A stretch of 64,000 nucleotides of DNA from JAWLFI01 sp964525165 (GTDB taxonomy: Bacteria; Bacteroidota; Bacteroidia; Chitinophagales; Saprospiraceae), in NCBI GenBank assembly GCA_964525165.1, contig CAZGGG010000003.1, positions 35,203 through 99,202 of the forward strand. The letters run 5' to 3'. The notes beneath the pieces are model-generated. The model had not been told where the DNA came from and made no database searches. It saw nothing but the letters and a program-made list of their open reading frames with translations. Positions 53,223 to 63,261 of the stretch are shown here, one piece after another. Position 1 is the stretch's first letter. Each line of letters opens with the position of its first letter. The position numbers were made by a program, and so were the translations under genes.

Positions 53223-55238
53223 ATGGATTTTCAGGAACTGATTCGACAAGGAATTCCAAAGGTATTGCCTCCAAAAGCTAAGCTAGATTCTAGTGTGGCT
53301 CATGCTCCCAAAAGAGTTATTGAAGAAATACTCAGCGTCCACGATAAAAAACTTGCCATCCGTAATGCGCTTCGCTATTTCCCTAAAGAATGGCATGGGG
53401 AATTAGCTGCTGAATTCATGGATGAGCTTCATACATATGGTCGTATTTATATGTATCGGTTCCGACCTGCCTATGAAATGTATGCACGTCCCATCAGTGA
53501 ATATCCTGCTCAATGCGAGCAGGCGGCCGCCATTATGCTGATGATTCAAAACAATCTCGATCCTAAGGTCGCCAAATACCCTCACGAACTGATTACCTAT
53601 GGAGGTAATGGAGCGGTCTTTCAGAATTGGGCGCAATATCTGTTATGCATGCAATATCTGAGTCAAATGGAGGAGCATCAAACTTTGGTGATGTATTCAG
53701 GTCATCCTATGGGTTTGTTCCCTGCTGCATCTTCTGCTCCGCGCGTGGTAGTGACCAATGGTATGATGATTCCCAATTACTCGAGTGTGGCAGATTGGAA
53801 TAAATACAACGCCTTAGGGGTTACTCAATATGGACAGATGACAGCAGGATCCTATATGTACATAGGACCTCAGGGCATCGTTCATGGTACAACCATAACG
53901 CTTTTAAATGCAGGAAGAAAAAAAGGATTAGGTCATGATGATCTAGCCGGTAAAATCTACATCACTTCCGGACTGGGAGGTATGAGTGGCGCACAAGCTC
54001 TGGCTGCTATTGTAACCGGCTGTGTAGGTGTGATCGCTGAGATCGATCCTGATATGATTCAACAAAGATTAACCGATGGGTATATTTCAACCGAAGATGT
54101 CTTTGATGATCTGGAGCTATTATGCGCCCGAATGCTAGAGGCTAAAAACCAGGGAGAAGCAGCGGCCTTGGTCTATTCCGGAAACATCGTGGACTTATGG
54201 GAATATTTAGTAGCGCATAATATTTCAGTAGATTTAGGGTCCGATCAAACGTCCCTGCACAATATTCAAGATATGGGCTATTGCCCTGTCGGATATACAT
54301 TTGCGGAAGCGGAAAACCTATTGGCCAATAATCCACAACAGTTCATGTCAGAAGTAAGGGAGACCTTAAGAAGACATGTAGCTGCCATCAACAAACTCAG
54401 CGATCAGGGGATGTATTTCTGGGATTATGGAAATGCCTTTTTGAAAGAAGCAGGTGTTTCCGGTGCAGATATTTGGGCAGATGAAGAAAGAGGGATTTTT
54501 AAGTATAAGTCCTACGTAGAAGACATTATGGGACCGATGTGTTTTGACTATGGATTTGGGCCATTCCGATGGGTTTGCTGTTCAGGGGTGGAAGAAGATT
54601 TGTATACCACAGACAGGATAGCTGCGGAGGTTTTGAAGGAAATCTATGAGGTAGCAGATGATGAGATTAAAGGTCAATTGCGAGATAATATTCGATGGAT
54701 AGAGGCCGCCAAGGAACAAATTCCCATTGTAGGTTCAAAGTCAAGGATCTTGTACGCAGATGCCGAAGGAAGAATGAAGCTGGCACAAGCCTTTAACGAG
54801 GCCATCTCAAATGGTCAATTAAAAGGACCCGTTGTTTTAGGTAGAGATCACCATGATGTTTCCGGCACGGATTCCCCTTATCGAGAGACCTCAAATATTT
54901 ATGATGGGTCTAGCTTTACAGCTGATATGGCCATTCAAAATGTGATCGGAGATGCGTTTAGAGGTGCCACCTGGGTGTCTATTCATAATGGAGGCGGTGT
55001 CGGCTGGGGAGAAGTGATTAATGGAGGCTTTGGACTGGTGTTAGACGGAAGTGAGGAAGCAGGCCGGAAAGCAGAGCAAATGCTATATTGGGATGTTAAT
55101 AACGGCATTGCTCGAAGAGCTTGGGCGCGAAATGAGGAAGCACTTTATGCCATCAAAAAAGCGATGAAGGATCGACCGGAACTTAAAGTGACGCTACCTA
55201 ATATAGCTGATGATGGTTTGATTGATGAGTTATTTTAG
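53223..55238 (+). CDS. hutU: Urocanate hydratase
   Basis: Second step of histidine breakdown, urocanate to imidazolonepropionate, with NAD+ as an electrophilic cofactor. It has 671 residues from ATG 53223, the long form found in Bacteroidota and eukaryotes rather than the roughly 560-residue proteobacterial form. YSGHPMGLFP, TNGMMIPNYS, TAGSYMYIGPQGIVHGT and the NAD site YITSGLGGMSGAQALA are visible. FRWVCCSG and RDHHDVSGTDSPYRETSN lie in the C-terminal half. No hutH, hutI or hutG is nearby, so the pathway is split in this genome. Confidence 0.96.
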   Translation: MDFQELIRQGIPKVLPPKAKLDSSVAHAPKRVIEEILSVHDKKLAIRNALRYFPKEWHGELAAEFMDELHTYGRIYMYRFRPAYEMYARPISEYPAQCEQAAAIMLMIQNNLDPKVAKYPHELITYGGNGAVFQNWAQYLLCMQYLSQMEEHQTLVMYSGHPMGLFPAASSAPRVVVTNGMMIPNYSSVADWNKYNALGVTQYGQMTAGSYMYIGPQGIVHGTTITLLNAGRKKGLGHDDLAGKIYITSGLGGMSGAQALAAIVTGCVGVIAEIDPDMIQQRLTDGYISTEDVFDDLELLCARMLEAKNQGEAAALVYSGNIVDLWEYLVAHNISVDLGSDQTSLHNIQDMGYCPVGYTFAEAENLLANNPQQFMSEVRETLRRHVAAINKLSDQGMYFWDYGNAFLKEAGVSGADIWADEERGIFKYKSYVEDIMGPMCFDYGFGPFRWVCCSGVEEDLYTTDRIAAEVLKEIYEVADDEIKGQLRDNIRWIEAAKEQIPIVGSKSRILYADAEGRMKLAQAFNEAISNGQLKGPVVLGRDHHDVSGTDSPYRETSNIYDGSSFTADMAIQNVIGDAFRGATWVSIHNGGGVGWGEVINGGFGLVLDGSEEAGRKAEQMLYWDVNNGIARRAWARNEEALYAIKKAMKDRPELKVTLPNIADDGLIDELF

Positions 55239-55286
55239 TGTTAAAATCTAATTTTTTTAGTACTTTAATCATAAACCTTGTAGCAT

Positions 55287-55682
55287 ATGATGAACGAAGC
55301 TGTTTCAACGATAATGACCAAAGAACTGATTACGATTCACCCTGATGATAAACTCAGTATGGTCCTGGAAGCTTTTAAAACAAAAAAGATCCATCATTTA
55401 CCGGTCATTGAAGACGGAAAGCTTGTAGGTTTGATTACTACATCTGATTTGATGTGGCTTAATCGTTCCTTCGATGATTATAGCTCGATACAAGTATCTG
55501 ATGTAATGACACGCAAGCTGGCCACTTTGGAGCCGAGTGCCAAGATTGGTACGGCTGCTGAGATTTTCCTTGAAAACTGGTTTCATGCTCTTCCTATTGT
55601 TGATGAGAATGAATTGCTCGTAGGGATAGTCACCTCTTTTGATATTTTGCGCTACAACTACAACAAAGCCTATCCTAAGTAA
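55287..55682 (+). CDS. CBS-domain-pair protein
   Basis: A 131-residue soluble protein formed of two CBS motifs. The first runs IMTKELITIHPDDKLSMVLE and KIHHLPVIEDGKLVGLITTS; the second runs VMTRKLATLEPSAKIGTAAE and HALPIVDENELLVGIVTSFD. CBS pairs bind adenosyl compounds and often act as energy sensors. No partner domain is fused. Two ATGs at 55287 and 55290 are possible. Confidence 0.88.
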   Translation: MMNEAVSTIMTKELITIHPDDKLSMVLEAFKTKKIHHLPVIEDGKLVGLITTSDLMWLNRSFDDYSSIQVSDVMTRKLATLEPSAKIGTAAEIFLENWFHALPIVDENELLVGIVTSFDILRYNYNKAYPK

Positions 55683-55730
55683 TTTGAGATTTACCTTCGG
55701 GCAAATCATCATTTACAAAAACAGATTTTT

Positions 55731-56828
55731 ATGGCAAGATTGCTCGTCATAAGCAATTATAGCTCTATGACAAAGGTCAATCCTGAAGCTGAGATATTTA
55801 TCAGTCTTCAGCAAATTGGTCATGAAGTTGTGATTTGCACCTATCCTGATTCAGAATATACGCCCAGATTTGAGGCTGCCGGAATTCGGGTTATTCCTTG
55901 GCATCCGCTTAAAAAAGGTAATCCAAAGGAAGTTAGAAAAATCCGTTCCTTGCTGGATGAAATCCAACCCGACTGCTTATTCCTTTTTAACTCTAAGGCC
56001 ATCATTACCGGAATTCAGGCGGCTATCGGAAAAGACGTACAAGTAATTTTATACCGGGGATATTCTGCCAATATTCATTGGTGGGACCCCTTCGCCTACT
56101 CTAAGTTTTTACACCCTAGAGTCGATAAGATTATTTGCAATTCTATTGGTGTACAGCGACATATTCAAAGAAACTCTTTGTTTGTAAAAGATAAAACCAT
56201 CACGATTCATAAAGGACATAAGCTGGAGTGGTATCAAAATATCAAGGCGCATGATCGCTCTAGCCTTCCGGCAAAAAAAGACAGTGTCATTTTTACCTGT
56301 GTCGCAAATGATCGAAGGATGAAAGGCATAAAATATCTTATGGATGCCATCAATCAGCTCCCTGCAGAAAACAATGCAGCATTTGTTTTAATTGGAAAGG
56401 GGTTAGACCAGCCCAAATACACGAAAAGACTCACTCATACAGAAGCCCGAAACAGAGTACACTTTTTAGGGTATCGAAGGGATGCGTTGGAATATGTAGC
56501 TGCTTCAGATGCTTTCATTCTTACGTCAACCAAAGGAGAATCTATAACCAAAGCTGTACTGGAAGCCATGGGCCTGGGTATACCACCGGTCATTACAGAT
56601 ATCGAAGGGAATATTGAGCTGGTAGAGCCGGGGAAAAATGGTATAGTCGTCCGGTCGAAAGATCCGGATTCAATAAAAGAAGGCATCCTTAAAATGTGCC
56701 AATTATCTACTCAAGAGAGACATGAGATGGGCAAAGCATCTCAAAACAGAATTGCTACTGTATTATCTCATGAACATACGGTCAAACTTTATGACAGCTT
56801 GATTGCCAAACTCGTGAAGTTAAGCTAG
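55731..56828 (+). CDS. Glycosyltransferase family 4 (GT1-type)
   Basis: A cytoplasmic transferase using a nucleotide sugar, likely for surface polysaccharide or lipid decoration. It has 365 residues. The N-terminal domain begins MARLLVISNYSSMTKVNPEA. The C-terminal part carries TCVANDRRMKGIKYLMDAIN, LIGKGLDQPKY, AFILTSTKGESITKAVLEAM and the E-x7-E-like LEAMGLGIPPVITDIEGNIE. Convergent with the JmjC gene (gap of 6 bases), no terminator seen. Substrate unknown. Confidence 0.88.
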   Translation: MARLLVISNYSSMTKVNPEAEIFISLQQIGHEVVICTYPDSEYTPRFEAAGIRVIPWHPLKKGNPKEVRKIRSLLDEIQPDCLFLFNSKAIITGIQAAIGKDVQVILYRGYSANIHWWDPFAYSKFLHPRVDKIICNSIGVQRHIQRNSLFVKDKTITIHKGHKLEWYQNIKAHDRSSLPAKKDSVIFTCVANDRRMKGIKYLMDAINQLPAENNAAFVLIGKGLDQPKYTKRLTHTEARNRVHFLGYRRDALEYVAASDAFILTSTKGESITKAVLEAMGLGIPPVITDIEGNIELVEPGKNGIVVRSKDPDSIKEGILKMCQLSTQERHEMGKASQNRIATVLSHEHTVKLYDSLIAKLVKLS

Positions 56829-56834
56829 GCCTAC

Positions 56835-57686
56835 CTACACCATGGTTTTCTCTTCAGCCCTTCTGCGAGCCATCTCAGCTTTCATTCTTCGCCAATTTTC
56901 TCCCATGATTTTATTCATGCCCCGATCCACGACATAATGACGAGCAATATTTAATAATCCACGTACCCTGCGAACATATGAATCATTCGCTCTTAAAGAG
57001 ATAGAATAGCCTCCATCCATATACTCAATATAATGCCAATAACCGCTAGGCATAAACAAGGTTTCCCCGGGGTGCACAATGGTTTCATAGCCACTTACTT
57101 TTTGCAATGCGGGATACTTTTCAAAATCCGGCTGATTCACGTCTACATAAGAGGCTACCGTGAAAGGATGATGGTATAGGAATTTACTTTGTTCGGGAGG
57201 AAAGAGCACTACCCGCTTTCTTCCATAGATTTGATTTAAAAAGACATGGGCTAAATCAATATCATAATGGAGCGCTACAAATGACCCTTCACCTCCAAAA
57301 AACATGAATGGGAAGTTATCGATAAAACCATCCATGATGGTAGGGGTTTTGATATCCTTGCACAACTCAGGCGCGTGTCTGAAGATGTTAAATAAAAACA
57401 TCCGCAACTCGGTGGGTCCGGCTTCGAGCATCTCCAGATACTCTTTGAAAGGAATTTCTTTTTCAGGCTCCATGTAGGATTTACCTGCTTCAGAAGTCTT
57501 AGGTGAATAGACCGGTACCATTAATTGACCATATTCACTCTTAAAGTAGTCAATCGTCCACTTTTCTTTTGCCGGCCATGGATCCATTAAGTCCGTAAAG
57601 ACTACTGGTTTTCTGTCTTTTAAATATTCCTCAGCGAAAGAATCTTTCGTCAATCCCGTCCTTCTGTCTACAGCCTTTAATTCCAT
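56835..57686 (-). CDS. Cupin-like JmjC-domain Fe(II)/2-oxoglutarate oxygenase
   Basis: A 283-residue enzyme of the cupin_8/JmjC family, which hydroxylates protein or small-molecule substrates. ATG 57686 (MELKAVDRRTG) is preferred because the earlier ATG at 57707 lies next to the promoter element. FGGEGSFVALHYDIDLAHVF carries the HxD iron motif. FMPSGYWHYIEYMDGGYSIS carries the second iron His and the 2-oxoglutarate region. The C-terminus is basic and helical. The substrate is unknown; no obvious partner gene lies nearby. Confidence 0.87.
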   Translation of the reverse strand: MELKAVDRRTGLTKDSFAEEYLKDRKPVVFTDLMDPWPAKEKWTIDYFKSEYGQLMVPVYSPKTSEAGKSYMEPEKEIPFKEYLEMLEAGPTELRMFLFNIFRHAPELCKDIKTPTIMDGFIDNFPFMFFGGEGSFVALHYDIDLAHVFLNQIYGRKRVVLFPPEQSKFLYHHPFTVASYVDVNQPDFEKYPALQKVSGYETIVHPGETLFMPSGYWHYIEYMDGGYSISLRANDSYVRRVRGLLNIARHYVVDRGMNKIMGENWRRMKAEMARRRAEEKTMV

Positions 57687-57708
57687 AATCCTGAGTTTTG
57701 GATGCATA

Positions 57709-57716
57709 CAAAATTA
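57709..57716 (-). promoter_or_regulatory. -7 promoter element of the JmjC gene
   Basis: Minus strand TAATTTTG, a full match to TAnnTTTG, 22 bases before ATG 57686. It lies in the 200-base gap shared with the divergent ftsK. Confidence 0.5.
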
Positions 57717-57822
57717 GCAATTTAGGTTTAGTTGTGCTATTCTGTTACTCTTTATTCTCAACAATAAAAGAGTGTTGATACATCTAATACAAACAAAATA
57801 TATTACAATTATTCTTTATGTG

Positions 57823-57830
57823 TATATTTG
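57823..57830 (+). promoter_or_regulatory. -7 promoter element of ftsK
   Basis: TATATTTG, a full match to TAnnTTTG, 56 bases before the ftsK ATG at 57887, implying a leader of about 50 bases. No TTTG at the -33 distance. Confidence 0.5.
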
Positions 57831-57886
57831 TAATAATGAACAGTCGGCAATCGTTCTTGTAGGTGGCGGTTGAGAATCTATATAAA

Positions 57887-60343
57887 ATGGCAAGACGCAA
57901 GAAAAATAAAAAGGCAAAAAAGGGATTATTACAGAATTTGCTTTCTTTCAAAAAGAATGAAAGGGGGCGAAAAATAACGGGTTTACTCTTCGTTCTTATC
58001 TCCCTGTATTTATTCATCGCGAGTGTCTCTTATTTTGATTCCTGGCAGGCAGACCAGGATAAGGTTTTGCAATTTAGCTGGTCCAGTTTTATGGATGCTG
58101 AACTGAAAGTTGACAATTGGCTGGGACGAATGGGTGCTTTCACCTCTCATCAACTGATTTACTGGGGCTTTGGAATTCCTTCGCTTTTATTTCTATATCT
58201 GACCATAAAGGCAGGATTCAAATTTCTATTAGGCAGTACATGGAAAGGATTCGGCAGAACCATCTTTTTTACTCTTTTAGTCGTCGTATTTCTCAGTGTT
58301 GTCTTTTCTTTCGCTTTTCAACAAAGTTCTTTCCCCTGGGGGGGATCCTTTGGCGATGCCATGACCTTTTGGTTGAGCAACTTCATAGGTCCTATAGGAT
58401 TATTCTTACTGCTATTATTTATTGCAGGTGGATACTTTGTCTGGTTGTTTAATCCGAGTTTTGAAAATTGGGATGCACAGTCTTTACGTTCGATGATCCA
58501 ATGGGGAGTACCTAAACAAGATGTCGATGATTTGCCGCAACAGTCCGAAACGGACAACCTTAGTGAAGAGCCATCCCCTACCCTCCGGACTGACACACAT
58601 GAAGAAAAAGTTTCAGTCCTGAGGCCTGATGAAGATTTACCAGAAGAAGAGGACCCCCCAGCTTCACAGAGCACCATAAACTTAACTACTGACTCAGTGG
58701 AAGAACTGCAGGATGAGGACACTTCCTCTGATATGGAACAAATGGAGGTTGAGATCAATAGTGGACCGATTGAACAACCACGACTGCAGGCTCAGGAGGA
58801 AAATCGTGATGATTCAGATCAACCCTATGACCCAACAGCAGATTTAAGTCATTACACCTACCCTTCCATTGAGCTTTTAGAACAACATGATGATATTAAT
58901 ATCTCCATTGATAAAGAAGAGCTGGAAGAAAACAAGAAGCAGATTATAAAAACACTTTTCAATTATAAAATTGAAATCACCAAAATCAGAGCGACTATTG
59001 GTCCTACAGTGACCCTTTACGAAATTGTACCTGCTCCCGGAGTCAGAATCTCGAAAATTAAGAACCTCGAAGATGATATTGCTTTGAGCCTTGCTGCTCT
59101 GGGAATTCGAATCATTGCGCCTATCCCCGGAAGAGGCACCATAGGTATTGAAGTCCCAAATAAAAACAAACAAATCGTTTCGCTGAAAGAAGTATTGCAG
59201 CATAAAAAATACAGTCAGGCAAAAATGGAATTACCCATTGCATTGGGGAAAGATATTTCCAATGAGGTCTTTGTTGCAGACTTGGCTAAGATGCCTCACC
59301 TCTTGATTGCCGGTGCAACAGGACAAGGTAAGTCCGTTGGTATCAATACTATTTTAATGTCTTTGCTCTATAAGAAGCATCCTTCACAAGTAAAGCTCGT
59401 TTTAGTAGATCCCAAAAAGGTGGAGCTTTTCCCATATGCAAAGCTAGAGCGTCACTTTTTAGCTAGTTTGCCGGACAATGATGAACCGATCATCACGGAC
59501 ACTACAAAAGTAGTCAACACCCTTGCCTCCCTTTGCATAGAAATGGATCAACGTTATGAGCTTCTTAAAAAAGCGCATGCCAGAAACCTTAAGGAATACA
59601 ACAAGAAATTTACTGCACGTAAACTCAATCCAGAAAAGGGTCATAAATATTTGCCTTATATCGTTTTAGTGATAGATGAATTTGCAGATTTGATCATGAC
59701 TGCCGGCAAGGAAATTGAGCTTCCCATTGGCCGCTTGGCACAATTAGCAAGAGCGGTGGGTATTCATTTAATTATCGCCACTCAGCGGCCTTCTGTTAAT
59801 ATCATCACCGGTATCATAAAAGCCAATTTCCCCGCTAGAATTGCTTTCAAAGTGACCTCCAAAGTAGACTCCAGGACTATTCTGGATGCTAGTGGGGCTG
59901 ACCAATTAATTGGTAGAGGGGATATGCTTTTTTCTTCTGACTCAAATCTTGTAAGGCTGCAATGTGCTTTCGTGGACACACCGGAAGTAGAAGATGTTTT
60001 AAGTCACATTGATCAGCAACAAGGGTATAGTATGCCCTATCAGTTACCTGAATACGAATCGGAGGATAGTTCCGCACCCGGAGCGGTTAGTGCGGATGAT
60101 TTAGATGATATGTTTGACGATGCCGCACGTCTGATTGTACAAAGCGACCATGGTTCAACTTCTATGATCCAACGAAAACTAAAGTTAGGTTATAACAGAG
60201 CAGGTAGGATAATGGACCAATTAGAGCATTTCGGTGTCGTGGGACAAAATCTGGGTTCTAAACCCCGAGAAGTTCTCATTCACAGCATGGACGAGTTAGA
60301 AACGCTGCTGGATACCTTAAGATCCAAACAAACTCCTTATTAG
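57887..60343 (+). CDS. ftsK: DNA translocase FtsK
   Basis: A septal DNA pump that clears chromosome termini and activates Xer recombination. It has 818 residues from MARRKKNKKA at 57887. Four hydrophobic helices occupy about residues 28-190; an acidic Pro/Glu-rich linker follows (about 200-320). The motor domain has Walker A GATGQGKSVG (Lys482), Walker B VLVIDEFADLI, and RASHIPSIGR-like RLAQLARAVGIHLIIATQRP. The C-terminal winged-helix gamma domain is present (STSMIQRKLKLGYNRAGRIM). In related genomes lolA usually follows directly; here a hybrid kinase lies between. Confidence 0.95.
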   Translation: MARRKKNKKAKKGLLQNLLSFKKNERGRKITGLLFVLISLYLFIASVSYFDSWQADQDKVLQFSWSSFMDAELKVDNWLGRMGAFTSHQLIYWGFGIPSLLFLYLTIKAGFKFLLGSTWKGFGRTIFFTLLVVVFLSVVFSFAFQQSSFPWGGSFGDAMTFWLSNFIGPIGLFLLLLFIAGGYFVWLFNPSFENWDAQSLRSMIQWGVPKQDVDDLPQQSETDNLSEEPSPTLRTDTHEEKVSVLRPDEDLPEEEDPPASQSTINLTTDSVEELQDEDTSSDMEQMEVEINSGPIEQPRLQAQEENRDDSDQPYDPTADLSHYTYPSIELLEQHDDINISIDKEELEENKKQIIKTLFNYKIEITKIRATIGPTVTLYEIVPAPGVRISKIKNLEDDIALSLAALGIRIIAPIPGRGTIGIEVPNKNKQIVSLKEVLQHKKYSQAKMELPIALGKDISNEVFVADLAKMPHLLIAGATGQGKSVGINTILMSLLYKKHPSQVKLVLVDPKKVELFPYAKLERHFLASLPDNDEPIITDTTKVVNTLASLCIEMDQRYELLKKAHARNLKEYNKKFTARKLNPEKGHKYLPYIVLVIDEFADLIMTAGKEIELPIGRLAQLARAVGIHLIIATQRPSVNIITGIIKANFPARIAFKVTSKVDSRTILDASGADQLIGRGDMLFSSDSNLVRLQCAFVDTPEVEDVLSHIDQQQGYSMPYQLPEYESEDSSAPGAVSADDLDDMFDDAARLIVQSDHGSTSMIQRKLKLGYNRAGRIMDQLEHFGVVGQNLGSKPREVLIHSMDELETLLDTLRSKQTPY

Positions 60344-60409
60344 TACGTTCGAATTGAAAAATTATCAAGGTTTTGCCGTAAATTAGAGGAGGCCCCTACT
60401 GATTCAATT

Positions 60410-63199
60410 ATGAATGACGGTTTTTACAAAAGATTACTATTTAATTCACCCTATGGGTACGTCTTACTCAGAGTCATTCGTGGCAATGACAACCAGATCA
60501 TAGATATTGAGGTAATTGAGATCAATGAAGCCTTTGAACAGGCGACCGGTGTAAAAAATGACTTTGTCCGGGGCAAGCATTTATCCAGCATCTTAGAATT
60601 TTTCACGGACCATATACAAGACTTTGACTGGATTGCATTTTTTGCATCCATGGTGGAAAACAGATCCAAAGCCACTACCGAACACTATTCTAAAGTGCTG
60701 CAAAAATGGTTTCGCATCCAAGCTTTTGCGCACGAGGCAGACTATTTCACTATTCTATTTACCAACATTACAAACGAAAAAGCGAAGGAGGAACAATTAA
60801 AACACTTCTTTTCCATCAATCTTGATTTGTTTTGCATTGGTAATCAGGTCGGACAACTGATTAAAGTAAATGCTGCATGGAAAAAAGTACTCGGATATAG
60901 AGAGGAAGAATTGCAGAATCAATTATTTCTAGACTTGGTGCACCCTGATGACCGCGAAGTAACGAAAGAAAAGATTGATCACCTTAGGGAAGGGCAACAA
61001 GTACAAGGATTTGTGAATCGCCTCCAACATAAAGATGGATCATACATTTACTTAGAATGGCAAGCTCAGGCTGTGGGTCAAATAGCATATGCCGCCGCCA
61101 GAGACGTCTCTCAAAAAATCGAGACGAATAATAAGCTTATTGAAAGCTCTAAGCTTCAAAACATTATCATGGGCCTGGCCACAGATTTCATTGACGTTCG
61201 TTACAACGAATTCGATGATGAAGCCAACCGGCTTCTGAAGAATGTGGGTGAACTTACCAATAGTGACCGAGCCTATATTTTCGTTTATCATTTGGACAAA
61301 GGGATCACGACTAATACACATGAGTGGTGCGCACCCGGTGTGGAGCCCCAGATAGATGAACTCCAGGAGGTACCTATTGAAGCCATTCCCTTGTGGTATG
61401 AGACGCACATGAAAAAAGAAATGATTCATGTGAAAAATGTCTTTGAATTACCTGAGGATGATCCCGTACGAGCCATTATAGAGCCTCAGGATATTAAAAC
61501 ATTAATTGCCCTCCCCCTTTTTGAAGATGATACTTGTGCAGGATTCATAGGTTTTGATGATGTTAAATCCACAAGGAACTGGACAGATTTTGAAATTTCA
61601 TTACTAAAAGTTGCCAGCACAATTATTTCAAACGCGCTCGGGAAATTTAAGATGGAAAAAGAGTTGCTTGATGCAAAAGAAGCTGCCGAAGCTTCCAATC
61701 AGGCAAAATCTAGTTTCCTGGCCAATATGAGTCATGAAATTCGAACACCCTTAAATGGTGTTATTGGGTTCACAGAATTACTTGCCGGCACAAATCTGAA
61801 CGAATCACAAAAAGTATTTGCAGATAATATTTCTTCTTCTGCAAACACTTTACTCGACCTTATCAATGATATTTTAGATTTTTCTAAAATAGAGGCAGGT
61901 AAAATTGAATTAGATCCCATTGAAACGGACCTGAGAAAACTGGTCACCGAATCAGTGGATATGATTCGTTTTAAAACGGACAAGAAAAACTTAAAGCTCA
62001 ACCTCGACATCCCTGAGAAGCTGCCAGATATTGTTATCCTCGATCCCTTAAGACTCAAACAAGTCATTACGAATCTATTAGGGAATGCCGTGAAATTTAC
62101 AGAACAAGGTGAGATTACTCTAAAGGTTGAATTTCAGGAAATTGAATCGAATTATGGTGCCTTTCAATTCAATGTAATGGACACCGGGATAGGAATCAGT
62201 AATGAACAACAGACAAAATTATTCCAGGCATTCTCACAAGCAGAGAGCTCCACTGCTCGCAAATATGGTGGCACCGGCTTAGGTTTGGTCATCTCCAATG
62301 CTTTGTTGCAGAAGATGAACAGTGAATTGAAATTAAAAAGTGCTTTAGGGGTAGGCAGTCAGTTTTACTTCACTGTTGAAGCTCCATTTAAGGAACTTAC
62401 GAAGAAACCTATTACCAAAGAAGGTATCAAAGAAGTATTGATTTGTGTGAAGGATGATTCAAATCGTGCTTTCTTTGAGGAGACCCTCAACAGCTGGGGC
62501 ATTACTGCCCAATCTTGTGAGTGGACTGACGCCATGAATAAAAAGGCAGAGCTAGCAGCTAAGGCGGATATGCTGATTGTGCAGGATGACATTCCGGACG
62601 AAAAAGGTCTGGAAAAACTAAACGCAATGATTGAGGATCAAAGCGACCAAACCCCCAATTACATCCTTTGGGTAGCTGGTCGTGATGCAAAAGTAAATGA
62701 AAATCACCCAATCCGAACACATCAAAAATCTCTTCGTTTGGATTACCCCATAGATAGTCAAAGCTTTTTTAATACATTAAGCAGCTGGAAAGAACTCAGC
62801 CCTGAGCAATTGACAGAAATACCTTTCAAACAGGATCCCGTGATTCTTATTGCAGAAGATTTCCCCATGAATATGGTACTCGCAAGAACCATGGTAAAGA
62901 AAATATTACCTCAATGCATTCTTTTTGAAGCCATTAACGGAAAACAAGCGGTGGACATCTTTGAAGAACAGCAACCAGACTTGGTTTTGATGGATATTCA
63001 AATGCCTGAAATGGATGGCTATCAAGCTGCACGCACCATCAGAAAGCGCTTTCATAATTCAAAAACACCCATTATTGCACTTACTGCTCATGCCATCAAA
63101 GGAGAAAAAGAACGATGTCTGGAAGCCGGAATGAATGACTATCTAACTAAACCATTCACTAAAAAAAGCTTACGTGAAAAACTTATTACATTTCTATAA
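60410..63199 (+). CDS. Hybrid sensor histidine kinase (PAS-PAS-GAF-HisKA-HATPase-REC)
   Basis: A 929-residue soluble signalling protein without membrane helices. Two PAS domains lie at about 10-120 and 130-245 (QLIKVNAAWKKVLGYREEEL), and a GAF domain at about 255-410. The HisKA box is SFLANMSHEIRTPLNGVIGF with His442. The ATPase domain is at about 545-660 (NLLGNAVKFTEQG, DTGIGIS, GGTGLGLVI). Residues about 670-790 look like a degenerate receiver (EVLICVKDDSNRAFFEETLN, without the usual acidic pair and aspartate). The last 120 residues are a complete receiver with Asp862 in VLMDIQMPEMDGYQ and a conserved Lys in LTKPF. It sits between ftsK and lolA. The signal and partner are unknown. Confidence 0.92.
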   Translation: MNDGFYKRLLFNSPYGYVLLRVIRGNDNQIIDIEVIEINEAFEQATGVKNDFVRGKHLSSILEFFTDHIQDFDWIAFFASMVENRSKATTEHYSKVLQKWFRIQAFAHEADYFTILFTNITNEKAKEEQLKHFFSINLDLFCIGNQVGQLIKVNAAWKKVLGYREEELQNQLFLDLVHPDDREVTKEKIDHLREGQQVQGFVNRLQHKDGSYIYLEWQAQAVGQIAYAAARDVSQKIETNNKLIESSKLQNIIMGLATDFIDVRYNEFDDEANRLLKNVGELTNSDRAYIFVYHLDKGITTNTHEWCAPGVEPQIDELQEVPIEAIPLWYETHMKKEMIHVKNVFELPEDDPVRAIIEPQDIKTLIALPLFEDDTCAGFIGFDDVKSTRNWTDFEISLLKVASTIISNALGKFKMEKELLDAKEAAEASNQAKSSFLANMSHEIRTPLNGVIGFTELLAGTNLNESQKVFADNISSSANTLLDLINDILDFSKIEAGKIELDPIETDLRKLVTESVDMIRFKTDKKNLKLNLDIPEKLPDIVILDPLRLKQVITNLLGNAVKFTEQGEITLKVEFQEIESNYGAFQFNVMDTGIGISNEQQTKLFQAFSQAESSTARKYGGTGLGLVISNALLQKMNSELKLKSALGVGSQFYFTVEAPFKELTKKPITKEGIKEVLICVKDDSNRAFFEETLNSWGITAQSCEWTDAMNKKAELAAKADMLIVQDDIPDEKGLEKLNAMIEDQSDQTPNYILWVAGRDAKVNENHPIRTHQKSLRLDYPIDSQSFFNTLSSWKELSPEQLTEIPFKQDPVILIAEDFPMNMVLARTMVKKILPQCILFEAINGKQAVDIFEEQQPDLVLMDIQMPEMDGYQAARTIRKRFHNSKTPIIALTAHAIKGEKERCLEAGMNDYLTKPFTKKSLREKLITFL

Positions 63200-63261
63200 A
63201 TAATCTTTAAGAAGAACTTAACATCATTTTCAGTCGCTCTTGCGTTCTTAAAATAAAACTC

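Noticed and set aside
60384..60392. AGAGGAGG as a Shine-Dalgarno site for the hybrid kinase
   Set aside because: It lies about 20 bases before the ATG, too far, and genes in this window do not show such sites.
61052..61429. Minus-strand frames inside large plus-strand genes, such as this one in the hybrid kinase
   Set aside because: They have no conserved content or start context and follow from the codon pattern of the true gene on the other strand.
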